Of a stretch of 64,000 nucleotides of DNA, positions 1-10,995 are shown one piece after another. Numbering within the stretch: the stretch's first letter is position 1; every line of letters begins with the position of its first letter. The DNA comes from Pyrenopolyporus hunteri (Eukaryota; Ascomycota; Sordariomycetes; Xylariales; Hypoxylaceae): NCBI GenBank assembly GCA_902806595.1, contig CADCXC010000018.1, forward strand, positions 372,001 through 436,000, given 5' to 3'. Made by a program: the position numbers and the translations under genes. Below the pieces are notes generated by a model, which saw nothing but the letters and a program-made list of their open reading frames with translations, ran no database searches and was not told the origin of the DNA.

Positions 1-517
1 CAGGACAAGGGGTGAGCACCTTGTCGGACCGTGGTGTCGAGGTTTTTTTTTCTTTTTCTTTTTTTTTTTTTGGGGTTTCTTTTTTCCTTGCATGCGAGTG
101 TGTTGAAAATTATTAGAAGGGCGTCGGTCTTATTGGAGTTGAGAGTTGAAAGTCGGAGGTTCAAGGGCCGTTCATCTGCGCGTATGCCCTTCTCCCTTGT
201 ATCTTGCCTCTTGCTTCTTGCCTTATGTCTTGTCTTGCCTGGCGAGCAGTCGACCGTTTGTCCATGTTAGGGCCGATGACAAGAAGCATGCTCCGTGGTG
301 CCGAACGAAAAGAAAAGAAAAGAAAAGAAAAAGAAAAGAAACGAAACGAAAACCGAAAACCGAAAAGAAAGAACCGCAACGGGAAACAAGCCCGCAACCA
401 TTTCTCAAGTCCACTACGACGCACACCCAATCCCATGCCCTGGTGCCGCCTCCTATCATCTCCCTCTTCTGTGCATGGGCCACCCTATGTAGGGTAGGGT
501 ATGGTAGTTTGGGGCTC
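1..517. other. Intergenic, low-complexity
   Basis: I see no supportable gene here. The stretch holds T-rich runs at about 43-87 and a purine (AAAAG)n-like tract at about 303-372. Overlapping short frames in several phases come from these tracts. It would include the 3' flank of the minus-strand gene ending at 518. Confidence 0.6.
303..372. repeat. (AAAAG)n-type purine microsatellite
   Basis: Imperfect tandem AAAAG/AAACG units, all purine on the plus strand apart from a few C. It is a simple repeat with no coding signal. Confidence 0.8.
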
Positions 518-1339
518 TTAACGGTATCCCGTGGCCCTGTCCAACTCCCTAGCCCTTTGCTGCCAGCGCCTTCGGAGATTCTCGAGCTCAAGTCTCTCTT
601 CCAGGGCGTCGCGTTCGAGGCGGTCCCGAACTTCGAAACGGGGATCTACGGGATGCGTGTTATGGCGGGGATTGATGTTGATGTTCAACCTGTTGGCCCT
701 GGAGCCGTCGTCGTTAGCGTAATGAACCGACTTCTCGACCTTCGGCTTCCGCTCGCTACCGGACTGAGGTGTTGCTGAAGGCTTGCGAAGGATACCGGGA
801 CGAGTCGGTTCACTGACGGGCGTTGTGGGGCGAGTCGGTTCGCTGGTGGGCGTCGTGGGGCGAGTCGTTTGGCGGGTGGGTGTGCTGGGATGAGTCGCTT
901 CACCTCGCGCCACGTTAACACGGTGCTGCTGCCACTGCTGGCGGTGCCGCTGTGCGGCGCGGTTACGTGACCAGAATCCCTAGTACTTGTCGACGTAGTG
1001 TAGAACGAGGAGGGGGAAGGTGCAGATGCCGACGACCATGTTGCCGACACCCAAGGCGAAAAGGCGTAGGCCCTTGAGGAAGCACCGGTGCGCCAGGGTC
1101 TCATCCTCGCTGAAGACGGAAGTCAGGACTATGATGAAAGCTGCGGCGACGCAGGCGATGGTGAAGGCGACGACGCTGGGGCTAGCGCCGCCGTCGGCAT
1201 CCATAACCTGGGTTGGGGCCAGGGTTGCGGCTGCAATCGGCTCGACTACGTGGTTGACCACGTAAGTGATGGCATCCCGGATCGGACCAGGGGTCTGCAC
1301 GGCCTTCCCAGAGGCGTGATCCATTGTGTAGGTGGCCAT
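518..1339 (-). CDS. Small membrane protein with disordered tail, split by in-frame TAG
   Basis: I do not recognise the family. The ATG at 1339 opens a frame whose first 119 codons give a protein with two hydrophobic segments (about residues 51-71 and 88-115) ending in HYVDKY. A TAG at 982-980 follows. The same frame then stays open for 153 more codons to a stop at 520-518. That second part looks protein-like: FWSRNR, a Thr/Pro-rich segment with repeated SEPTRPTTP units, GILRKP, KSVHYA and a charged helical end (LRRRWQQRARELDRATGYR). Because both parts share one frame, they probably descend from one 273-residue protein. The TAG may be a true end, a nonsense mutation, a base-call error, a readthrough site, or inside an unannotated intron (1006-950 is 57 nt and frame-neutral, but its donor GTTCTA is poor). 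A probable 5'UTR intron abuts the ATG. If the TAG is a true end, the CDS is 980-1339 only. Confidence 0.55.
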
Positions 1340-1431
1340 CTAATAAAGTGCGGTTATCAACGTTAGCTTTTGTTACGATGGTGCTTTATGTTGTTTAGCA
1401 TTCGCATGCCGGTTGGGGAGAGAATACTCAC
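1340..1431 (-). other. 5'UTR intron immediately before the start codon
   Basis: On the minus strand a GTGAGT donor starts at 1431, a CTAAC branch site lies near 1367, and a TTATTAG acceptor ends at 1340, directly before the ATG at 1339. The upstream exon has no ATG. The 92-nt intron would therefore be in the 5'UTR of the membrane-protein gene. Confidence 0.65.
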
Positions 1432-1860
1432 GATAGATTAACGCAGACAGTGACGTGCTAGAGTGGCGTAGACAAAGGCTTGATGCTTGTAGGGAAGCGT
1501 AGTGCTATCGCCGAGTAATGGATGGGTAATGGATGACGAAAGTCAAATGTAGTGTTGGTTGGGTAAAATGAGATGCGTCTCAATCGGTGGTGATTAAAAG
1601 GCGGTAGAGCCGGAACCGAGATGCAGGTGGGATTGAAGACGGTCTGGAGGTGCAGTTGAAGAGATTTACCTGCCGCCGGAAGTTAGTTGGGGTTGGGAAG
1701 GAATGGGTACAGCACAGGCACTCAGTGCGAAAATAAAAGGGAACGACGACGAGAATAGAAAAGAAAGGAAAGAAACTAACGCGAGTGATGCGTGTCGGTT
1801 AGTCCGTGACCGGTTCGGAAGAGAAGGGGACGCGTCGCGTTGTCGAGTTCCGTTGCGGGG

Positions 1861-1912
1861 TGTGTAGAGGTTAGGTGTAGAGGTGTAGAGTTGTAGAGGT
1901 GTAGAGGTTAGG
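1861..1912. repeat. GTGTAGAGG-type minisatellite
   Basis: About six imperfect copies of an 8-10 nt unit (GTGTAGAGGT and variants, some with TTAG inserted). Confidence 0.75.
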
Positions 1913-2046
1913 CGGTTTGTAGTTGTAAAGAAGTGGGAGGAGACGAGATTGGAGTGAAGAGAAGAAAGCCGAGTTAAATACTCTGCGTTTAATGCTATTC
2001 TTGCCCGTCTTGATTTTCTCACCGAGTACCCGTCCCTTTAGATAGA

Positions 2047-2090
2047 TTAGGTAGTTACCTAGGTAGGTAGGTAGGTAGGTAGGTAGGTAC
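2047..2090. repeat. (TAGG)n array ending in TAGGTACC
   Basis: Seven to eight TAGG/GTAG units in tandem, preceded by TTACCTAGG. It belongs to the TAGGTACCTA-like motif class that recurs between genes throughout the window. Confidence 0.8.
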
Positions 2091-2425
2091 CGAATCGAAA
2101 CTCTCTCGTCCGCACTGGGGACGTGCGTCCGGTAGCAAATCGAAAAGCCTGTGGTAAACCGGCAACGGCGGGGTGACTCCCATTTCTATCGAACAAACCG
2201 GCCTCCGAGTCATAGCTCCGTAGCCTCTACCTCCCCTTTCTTGGCCCCTCTTACACCGATTGTACCCAATCCCACAGGACTATCGACCGTGCTCTTGCCA
2301 GTTTGCCCCACCCCCTTCCGTTCTACGGTAGCCGCATCCGTTCGCATGAGCTGTATAGATGCGGATTCGCGTGTGCCAAACCGCGTACTGACCCATCTCG
2401 TCGGAAGCAACGACCTGACCTGCCC

Positions 2426-3580
2426 TCACAAACACACGTACCGCCTCTCGTTGTGGTGTTCCCTCTCGACGCAGCAAACCCGAACGTGATGCTCTGAATC
2501 CCCCCTCCCCTCGTTCACGGCGTCCTCCACGCTCCGGCACCACTCCAACTTAGTCCGGTCGTCCCAGTCGGCAACCGAGAGTTCCACCTCTAAACACCGA
2601 AGGTGCTTTAATAATTTTAGCCCGTTTTCTACCCAATTCTCTGCCTTGCCTTCCGAGTCCCGTACCCGTACCGGCGGCGCACCTTTCTGGGGTGTGCCAG
2701 CTACGACCCAGGACATTCCTCCCGTCGCCGATGTCCCTCCTCCTCCTCCTCCTCCCAGGATCTTGAGTCTTAGCCCCCGTAGTCCGGTGGCCCAAGCTTC
2801 GCAGAGCTCCCTCCACTCTTTCGCGTACCGCCCCGCGAGATCCCGTGACAGAAGCTCCAGGCGCGCGTACCGCATGGCCAGCTGCCACGGTCGCAACCCT
2901 TTGACGAAAGATCGCGCCGCCCATAATCCCGATGCGAACCAATTTACAAAAACAAACTCGTTCTCGAGGAAGGGTAGCTGCCTGCTCTCGTGGTAGATCT
3001 GCCTGTTTGCCAGAAGGATCGCTGTCGGTAGACAGCAATTCGGCCGTCCGGGAGAAAGCAGAGGTGGCCGGTCTGCCCTCTGCTTGGGGGGTCCGTTAAA
3101 ATCCTCTAGCACGCTAGGGTCGTGCCGCGCCGGGTCGGGTTTCATGCCCAGCGTCACGGCCTTTACGTAGTAAGCGCGAAATACCGGGTTCGGGTACCAG
3201 GGCGCGAACTGGGTGAGCCTGATGGGAGTCATCAGGTGTAACCAGCGGTAGACCTGCAGCCTGATCTCCAGGGGCAGCTCCATGAATGGGAAGAAGCCTT
3301 CGTCTTCCGAGCTCGTAGTGGATTCCATATCGTCTTCTGAACTCCCATCGTTTGATAACTCCCCGAACATGAGAGCCTCGAAGTCGGTCAGGTTCTCCAT
3401 GTTCAGAGCATCCAGCTTGGGTATTTCAAAGTCGCAATTGCGGACGAGGCCCGTGATGGTTTCCTGCTGCTGTTCGGCGTGGCCGTCCAATCCCCATGGA
3501 ACGGTGTCTCCACCGTCCCAACGGCAATCGTAATCGACCAGATCCCGAAGCACCCCTGAAGTGGGTATCGATCCGCTCAT
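2426..3580 (-). CDS. 2EXR / F-box-like fungal protein
   Basis: Single-exon gene of 384 codons starting at ATG 3580. The N-terminal 95 residues are acidic and Ser-rich (EDDMESTTSSEDEG). Residues about 96-116 read FFPFMELPLEIRLQVYRWL, the typical opening of the fungal 2EXR (F-box-related) domain. Further family-like segments follow, including ILLANRQIYHESRQ near residue 190. A glycine run encoded by a GGC/GGA repeat sits near residue 280. Members of this large ascomycete family are mostly uncharacterised, and a role in substrate recognition is only suggested by F-box similarity. The last about 20 residues are weakly family-like, so the exact C-terminus is less certain. Confidence 0.75.
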   Translation of the reverse strand: MSGSIPTSGVLRDLVDYDCRWDGGDTVPWGLDGHAEQQQETITGLVRNCDFEIPKLDALNMENLTDFEALMFGELSNDGSSEDDMESTTSSEDEGFFPFMELPLEIRLQVYRWLHLMTPIRLTQFAPWYPNPVFRAYYVKAVTLGMKPDPARHDPSVLEDFNGPPKQRADRPPLLSPGRPNCCLPTAILLANRQIYHESRQLPFLENEFVFVNWFASGLWAARSFVKGLRPWQLAMRYARLELLSRDLAGRYAKEWRELCEAWATGLRGLRLKILGGGGGGGTSATGGMSWVVAGTPQKGAPPVRVRDSEGKAENWVENGLKLLKHLRCLEVELSVADWDDRTKLEWCRSVEDAVNEGRGDSEHHVRVCCVEREHHNERRYVCL

Positions 3581-5201
3581 TTCGGGATTCTATACAGAAT
3601 TCTATGGGCGGAAAATATTTGCCAACAGAAAAACATAACCCGACTAGCGAAAAGGAGCAGAAGGATTCGACCGAGCTTCCGCGAAGATTGGTGATGGGAA
3701 GCCGAAGACTTATAAAATATCGACGGAAACGGTTACGTCACCGGCGTTCGTCTGAGGCGTAGGTGAATATGCGGTTAGATATATAGTGTCCGATTTCGAT
3801 ATCGACAGGGCTGTCGTGTTCGTCGCGATGAGCTGTACCCAATCCCGTCGTATCCAAGCCGTAATATGAACAGCCAGCCACTGACCGCCAATCAAAATAA
3901 TACCAAGGGGGCCAATCAGGTTTCGGCTCGTCAGCAACGACATTAAACCGGCTGTAAGGGCAGAAGAGATAGGTGAGGTGGGAAAGCCGCTGGATATAAC
4001 ATCAGCTTACAGGGAGGGACGGTCACGCCTGTTGGAGAGCCTGTTGGAGAGCCGCTCCAGGCGTCAGCTTCCCGTCATCATCGTGGGTTGCGGCAATACG
4101 ACGGCGGCCCGCTTAGGAGGGTGCAAATCTGCGAGTCAGCACCGGTATCGAAGACGCAGCGAATAACACATCCCGTAGATATTCGTGCAATTTTGTTCCG
4201 ATTGGGCTCTCCTCCTCGCGATCTCCCTGTTCAAGATTCAACACGTATGGCCTTGCGCCGTTTGGGTATTACTGCATACAGAGGGATTCGGCCTCGCCTG
4301 CTAGACCAAAGGGGCGTTGGACATTCCAAACTCCTCTCCGTCTCTCTCTTTTCTTCTCATCTTGCCTCGTTACGGGGATTGTTGCTTCTGCCACTGCTTC
4401 TGCTTCTGCTTTTGCTCCTGCATTTGTTTCTGCTTTTGCTTCTGCTTTTGCTATCCCCCCTCGGCCCCACGTCAGCCTCTCCCATCGGGCCGCTTCGGGG
4501 TTCCAAGAAGAAAACAATGCAGCTCAACCAACGCATTGCATAGGCAGTCAGACGTTGTCGCGCTTACGTACGGCCGGGGCATAGTCTCTCCCGGCCTCTC
4601 ATAGGGCTGAAAGGGTAGCACGAACACCGTCCATGACCGGCGGATGGGGCTCGATGATAATCATGCGTGACACAGGCTTACTCAAACCCAATCTCGAGTA
4701 TATATATTGCGTCTTATATCCGTGAAGACGAGGCTCGAAAACAGGAATCCGGGCATGCTCTGTCGCTTATTCCTGCAAATTAGGTAGTTTGATAACATAA
4801 AATTTTTGACACCTGTTGGCTTAATACGCGTCAATTGCTTATCCTGTGATCGCGGACCGACACCGTATTCTTGGCGGTCAGCGGCCGCATAGCATCGCCA
4901 ATGACAAATCCACCCGGCAGGTTTGCTTTTCTAGGCGAATATGGGGGGTCTTCGGAGTTAATATCTCCAATAACATAGTGTCTCACTTCCCGCCTTCCCG
5001 CTCTTGTCATAACTGATGTCCGCTCCGCCGTCGGAATGCCCCTTTTGGGAGAGCGTAAGACGCCCCTTGCGTAACGTCGTCAACCCAATACGATACTTTC
5101 TAATACGTTGCGTCGACACGAGCTCTTCCCAACTTGGCGATTGTGTCACATCGTAAAACGTGGTAAGAATTCCCGCTTCGTCGCGGCCTCGCCTGGCAAC
5201 C
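3581..5201. other. Intergenic
   Basis: No gene I can support. It includes a CTGCTT hexanucleotide-type repeat at 4384-4452, which generates spurious Leu-rich and Cys/Phe-rich frames, and AT-rich stretches near 4690-4810. Confidence 0.55.
4384..4452. repeat. (CTGCTT)n imperfect hexanucleotide repeat
   Basis: About eleven imperfect CTGCTT/TTGCTT units. One strand reads as poly-Leu and the other as AEAKAEA, so nearby frames look protein-like by composition only. Confidence 0.75.
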
Positions 5202-6073
5202 TCAGCGTGGGACAAACTCCCCTATGGACGCAAACCGCATGACGTTCTCCAGCGCCGCGCCCTCGACTTCCTGGGTCACGATCGCGGGTGCTGGAGGTGG
5301 TGGCGGACGATCGATTATCATAACATCATCGTCTCCTTCCCCTTCCTCCTCCTCATCTTCATCCTCCTCTTCGTCCTCCAATAATCTCCTTAGTCCCGTT
5401 CGCACGTTCTCCACTCCCTGCTCGCGCTCCTCCTCCGTGAACATGTCGTCTCCCTCGTTCATGACGTAGTCTCTTACGCGCTGCTCAAAAAAGTCGCGTA
5501 CGGAGTTCCATAGATCTTCCAGGTCTTCTTCCGGCCCCTTTGCTGCGCCTGCACCAGCACCTGCATTGCCTTGAGCAATGGGCGCTGGAGTCAGCCCCGC
5601 GACTAAGCTCCTCCCCTCGTCCATGGCCGTCGCGATATCCGGCTCCGGCTTTTTCCGTAGCAACTGCAGGAGGATCATCTCCTGAGTGCGACCGGGGAAG
5701 TTGGTCGAGGGGTGAACGGCGATGCGGCTGAAGATTTCGGCGGCGGGCGATGTGACGCTGATGAGGCTCTGTATCATGCTTTGCAGGACGTCTGCGTGGG
5801 TCTGGAGGGATTCTCTGGGGCGTGGGTTAGCAGGCATCTACGTAAGTAAGCAAGACAGCGAGTAGGAAGCCGAAAGCGTAATATAGGCATGAACTCGTAT
5901 AATTGGGGGCTGAATTAGCGGGAAGGCTGGAGAAGCACGCACAGGTTAGGCAAAGGGTTGCTGGCAAAGACATCCGTTTTGAGGCTCGCAATACTACTGG
6001 AGATCTGCGAGAGCCGCTGTCGCGTCTGCTCGATAGCCTTGAACTCATCCTGGGTAAGGTTGAGCGACGCCAT
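5202..6073 (-). CDS. MED8: Mediator complex subunit 8
   Basis: Head-module subunit of the RNA polymerase II Mediator complex, acting in the nucleus. Two exons: 6073-5943 and 5814-5202, joined over a 128-nt intron with GTGCGT donor and CCCCAG acceptor. The product is 247 residues. The N-terminus is MASLNLTQDEFKAIEQTRQR, followed by NPLPNLESLQTHADVLQSM across the splice. The helix-rich N-terminal part and the FPGRTQEMILLQLLRKKPEP segment match the fungal Med8 family, which usually has about 200-260 residues. The C-terminal third contains a long acidic run (Glu/Asp, encoded by the GAG/GAC repeat at about 5337-5380) and a proline run. The start was chosen because exon 1 supplies the missing N-terminal family segment. 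The product call is secure; the acceptor is inferred from frame and family fit. Confidence 0.88.
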
Positions 6074-7237
6074 GGTGTATCATTAAAGAGTTAGAAGAAG
6101 ACGACAATGACTAAGGGTATAATTGGGATATGCAAAGCGAGGGTTCTGCATAGATTAGGCACGGTAGGTAATTGTAAGGGTGGCTTTGGGACTGGATGGC
6201 ATTCCCTTGATGCGAATGTGTTGAGGATCAGTTCGGACTGACTGTGCCAGCTTCAATCGTTGAACTAATTGACTAATACTAATTTCATGTAATAGGTACT
6301 ACGTACATGTAGTAATCGCCTTGGGTAGCCTTGTACGTACCCATATACAGTGTTACTGTTTCCCTTCGATACGGAGTTTTTGTAAGGTTGCATTACGAAA
6401 CATTTAGCTCAGTTACACACAGTAACTACCATAAGTACCGCCTACATGTAATGAGGCAGATAATGTACATGTAGGTATGTACGCGAGGTATGTACGGACG
6501 GGATTCTCCCGCCATTGATTAAGCATACACCCTCCCCTTGCTAAATAAAACCCCCGAGTCCCGATAGCCGAATGCTACCTATCGATACCACCCGCTCTAG
6601 ACCTGGGCCGGGGGCTGAACGTTTCCTTATCAATCCACGATTTTCAGGGTCCACTGACGTCGCAACGATTCAATGCAACCAACATGTGATAGCGGTCACC
6701 CTCAGCTAAGATATCTTATATATTCAATACCTAGGCAATGCTCTAATAAGATTATCTACCTCCTAATTTACTTAAGTTTCAATTGCCTATCGACTCTTAT
6801 AAATCAAATGCAGTTTTGATAATGCTAAAGATAAGAAGGTAGGTATCCAGTGCATCGCCTTTCCTCAATCCCGTAAAGTCGTTTCGCCCGTAACTCGTCG
6901 CTAAAACCTTCATAAAAAGTTACCCGTGAATTTTTTTTGTGCTTTAGGCGCCGTCAATGCACCGCCACCTCAATGTACCCTTGAAACCCAACACCCCGCC
7001 TAGACCATGCAGCGTTCCGCGTCATGAAGGAAGCAAGTCGTAAAAACACGCAGTAGCTACTCGTTATGCGAGCCAGCCTGGTCGATAATAATGTCTCTAG
7101 TCTCACGGCCGTACTTATCCACAGGGGGGTATCGAGCGCGACGCTCTAAGTCGTCGAGAGGTAGGAAAGATCTGATGTACCTAGATGTCACTGTTAGCTT
7201 CACTCCTCACGAGGTATAATAATAGTTCAAAGAGTTC
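6074..7237. other. Intergenic, AT-rich
   Basis: No coding signal. Several TACATGTA-type palindromes and TAGGTA motifs occur around 6295-6490, and 6700-6850 is AT-rich. It covers the 5' flank of MED8 and the 3' flank of the choline-sulfatase gene. Confidence 0.55.
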
Positions 7238-9002
7238 TTACTTTGAAGTCCCGTTATCGCTTGGGTTATAGTCCCAAGCCTCGAACTTGCCCTTATTCAG
7301 GGCGCCCCACACCAGTCTTCGTGTCCGTTGCGATAGTAGTACTTGTTGCGTGATAGCCTCGAAGTCCCATCGAGCTTTGGCCTCAGCTTCGAACTTCTCG
7401 AACTTAGCCTTAGCCTCCTCTTCCTCAGGGGTCAGTGCCTCCTTTTTATCTACGAGCTGCGCCAGGTTCACGAGCTCGAGAGGATCTCGTTCAAGATTGT
7501 AGAGCTGGGGCGGGTCTGTTGGGCATGTGATGTACTTCCAAGGACCACGTCGAATCATCATGTAAGGACTGATGGTTCCCTCGCCAGTGTATTCCGCGAT
7601 CACTGTGTCGTGACCTTCCCTACCCTCAAGGTGAGGCAGGAGAGAAAGGCCATCCATGGGTAAGCCAGGAATTGGCTTGGTGCCTACGAGGTCACACAAT
7701 GTCGGGAGAATGTCCAGAGTTGAAACGTTCTGCTTCACACGATGAGGTGTGAATCTCCGAGGGTCGGAGATCAGAAGAGGTACCCGCACGGACGACTCAA
7801 AGTAGCTCATCTTATACCTGCATGGCAATTTAGCAACGTAACGCCCGCTGAAAAAAAAACTTCATATAACTTACCATAGTCCGCGCTCTCCAAGCATGTC
7901 ACCATGGTCTCCACTGAAGACGACGATAGTGTTCTGGTCAAGTCGGCAGCTCTTAAGCACGCGGAGAATGCGTCCAATACAGTCGTCAACATAGCTGACA
8001 GCACCGTAATACGCTCTTCTGGCCCGCTTGATTTGCTCATCTGTGAAATCCTCGTCCCAGAGATCGCACACCTTCATTAATCGCTTACTGTGGGCATCCT
8101 GCTCCTCCTTGGGGATTTTAACCTTAGGCAGCGCGATGTCCACGCCTTCGTAGAGATCCCAGTACTTTTCCTCAATGGTGTACGGGTCATGAGGATGTGT
8201 GAGGGAGACCTAAAATGATCGTCGTTAGCTCAAGACCAATCAATAGGTATAAAATCCACCTCCTGCCTCTCAACAACCCAGAGCACCACATTCACCGGGG
8301 AAAGACATTTTACCGTCTAGTACGTACCGTCAAGCAGAATGGCCTCGCACCCGGGCCTTCGCGTACTTGGTCGTAGAGGAACTGGGTTGACTTGTACATG
8401 ACCTCCTCGTCATAGTCTAGCTGGTTACTTCGTACACAGGTTCCCGCTTGGAGGATGGAGCTCGCGTTGTGGTACCACTCGAGCCGCCTATCCGGCTCAT
8501 CCCAGTTCACAGCCCAACCAAAGTCTCCAGGATAGATATCGCTAGTAAGACGGGTCTCGTAACCGTGGAGCTGGTCTCCCACAAAATGCATCTTACCGGC
8601 TAAGGCGGTATGATAGCCCTTCAGGCGTAAGTAGTGCGCATATGTGGGTACATCGCTCCCGATCTGAGAAGCGTTGTCGTACGCTCCAATCTTCATGGGC
8701 AGCTGCCCCGAGATCAAACTCATACGGGAGGGGGCGCAGAGAGGAGAGGGGCAGTAAGCCGAGTCGAACTGGACAGACTTGGCTGCCAGCGCATCAAGAT
8801 TGGGTGTCTTTATTTGCGATTCTGGGTTGTATATCTTAAGTAAGGGAGCGGCCAGTTGGTCCGCCATGAGGAAGAGGATGTTAGGGAGTTTTTCGGAAGA
8901 GCCGTTGGAGCCATTGATTCCATCAACCACAGGTGCTGGTGTTTGGCGAGGGCCGTTGGGATCGAGCTCCGAGCGAGGCAGAGAGTTAAGATCCGGCGCC
9001 AT
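7238..9002 (-). CDS. Choline-sulfatase (sulfatase family)
   Basis: Hydrolyses choline-O-sulfate to choline and sulfate, a fungal route for recovering stored sulfur. Three exons: 9002-8328, 8209-7875 and 7817-7238, with GTACGT and GTAAGT donors and TTTTAG and CATGCAG acceptors. The product is 529 residues. LPNILFLMADQL at about 39-50 supplies metal-binding Asp residues. CAPSR at 89-93 is the sulfatase C-x-P-S-R motif whose Cys becomes formylglycine. SLISGQLPMKIGAYDNA and GKMHFVGDQLHGYETR are choline-sulfatase hallmarks. VVFSGDHGDMLGERGLW in exon 2 carries the second metal-site Asp-His. The C-terminal RTRRLVWGALNKGKFEAWDY matches the choline-sulfatase C-terminal region. No signal peptide is seen, which agrees with a cytosolic enzyme. 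No sulfur co-regulated neighbour is present. The residue after the first splice (FCLT|VSLTHPHDPY) restores the expected substrate-site sequence. Confidence 0.9.
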
Positions 9003-10995
9003 TGCGATAGGTTTTCTAGTTGGGGCTACGCTAAAGGAGAGGAAGTACTGAACTAGACCGAGTGAGCGTAGTCAGATGAGGAGCTCGGCCCAGTCTATGT
9101 CCAAGGTCTATGCGGTGAAAAGATTAAGTAAGTATGGGTATATAGATGGTAGAAAATATGAGAAGAGAAGAAAGAGGGAGCGGAAACGGAGAGGACTAAG
9201 AGACTTTAAAAAGAACAACGAGAGATAGTCTAACAACCGGTCAGTCTATCGAAGCACTATCGGAGATGAAGATCGTGGAGCTGGCTAAAGATGGAATATT
9301 TACAAGGAGCCAGTCAGAGCTACTGAGACTCGTAAGGCGAAACCGGGAGAAAGGTCTCGTACGCGTATGTAGAGGGGCACTATTTAAACGCCAAGACCGG
9401 GGGATATTATGTATGTTCACCTCCTTGCTGGTACGAAGAAGCGAGCGAGCATCATATGAGGGAAAGAAAATCGAGAAATCTTATTGTAAGGTCGTTTGTG
9501 GGACAGATAAATCGGATCGTTGAACTGGCGTGATAGAGGCTAATGATGGCGAAAAATGCGCTAACTGACACCGCTGCTTCTTCCCCGTGGAGCGTACTAT
9601 AAGAGCTATTGATAGGGGGACCCCATCGCTATACCTATACCGGAGTGGCTTTCAAGGTCCCCGCAATCCATCGGCCAATCAGCGGAGAGCACACATATCC
9701 GCCTTTTCCGGATCTGGGATCTTAGGATGCGTGTGATTCGCCCGGGGATGCAAGGGGCTCATGTGGAGATTGACGCAAGGACGGCACGCCGGGGGTGTGT
9801 AGATACGAATATTACAGGGGTACCAGAGCATGTAGGCCGTTATGTACCTACTTCGTGCCCTTGGCGTCGCACGAATTTTACATATTGTTTCCACTTAACG
9901 CCTGAATAATGGATAAGCTACTTTACCATGTCTGTCTACGGTATTATATATTATATGTCTACTATGGCATTTAATTCGGTCTAAATCGGATTACGGGAAA
10001 TCTGGGGAGACGGAGACAGTGCCTACATAGTTCGTTATCATGATGTTGCATATTAATAGCACCAAGACGGAGAGCGGCAGGACCGTTATCTGATTCTAGA
10101 TTACCAAACCCGCACATTCCATCAACTTCTTACAAAAGAGAACCTTGATAAATTATGAATTACATCAGCGCCAATCACGTCAGAGCCCACCAGAGTTGCG
10201 CAAGAACCGTCATGCAGCTTTTTCTTAATTTTTTTTTTCTGCTCTCAACCTCTACTCATACCTACTATGGAGGTATGTATGGAAACGGACCTACATAACA
10301 AAGACATCTTCCGACGTCTCAACATTTCACTCTAGACTCCTCGCTTCACAGACCTCAGGTATGCCTTGTCTACGCAGGTAGCCAGCCGAAAAATCTCGTG
10401 CGGGCACCTATCGAGATTCGACTTTAGAACAATACACAAATTTGCTCTAAAACGGAGCGGGAACAAGCGGCAAACGTGGCGATGCAGCAGGCATCGAGCT
10501 AGTTCAACCACCTCAATCAGTCTATGGTTATTCTGCCTCTCATCTGACCAACACTTCCAATGTGACTCCCCAAGGCCGATCTGCGTCGGCTATCGGTGCG
10601 GAATCCTTCTCATACCACCAGGTTTCCCGTCGTGCCGTGACTGATCCTTTTCCCAAATGGATCCGGAAGCGGAGGCAGAGGCATTATCCCTCTCGCATAT
10701 CACGCAGGTAGACACTTGTCACCTTGCTCATATCGCCTAGTAGCCATGCACATGCCGTCGCTAGCTCTTTTCTCCTCCCCTTCTTTCACCTTCTCCCGCA
10801 GTCGATTAATAACGATAGGCCAAGACCGAAGACGGGGGGAGGTGGGCTAGTAACACCTGACATGTCAATGTGTTGATAAGGACCACATCATCGCCAGGAG
10901 CGGTAGAACAAGTAAAAAGCCGGGTTATAACGTAAATGTATTATAATGGTTGATCTCTAAAACTGTATTCCCACTCAATAGGGCGTGACCGAACC
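9003..10995. other. Intergenic
   Basis: About 2 kb with no supported gene. A purine-rich stretch at about 9140-9230 lies in the probable promoter of the choline-sulfatase gene. A poly-T run is near 10226-10236. The longest frame (10366-10644, plus) shows no recognisable domain. Confidence 0.55.

Larger units (their letters stand above)
1432..2425. other. Intergenic with tandem repeats
   Basis: No supported gene. It contains a GTGTAGAG-type tandem repeat at 1861-1912 and a TAGG tetranucleotide array at 2059-2089. The open frames here are short, low in complexity and inconsistent between strands. Confidence 0.6.

Noticed and set aside
685..1104. 139-codon minus-strand frame overlapping the split membrane-protein gene
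   Set aside because: It is the +1 shadow of the frame that carries the membrane segments and the charged C-terminal region.
4088..4604. Leu-rich and Cys/Phe-rich frames
   Set aside because: Products of the CTGCTT repeat read in different phases.
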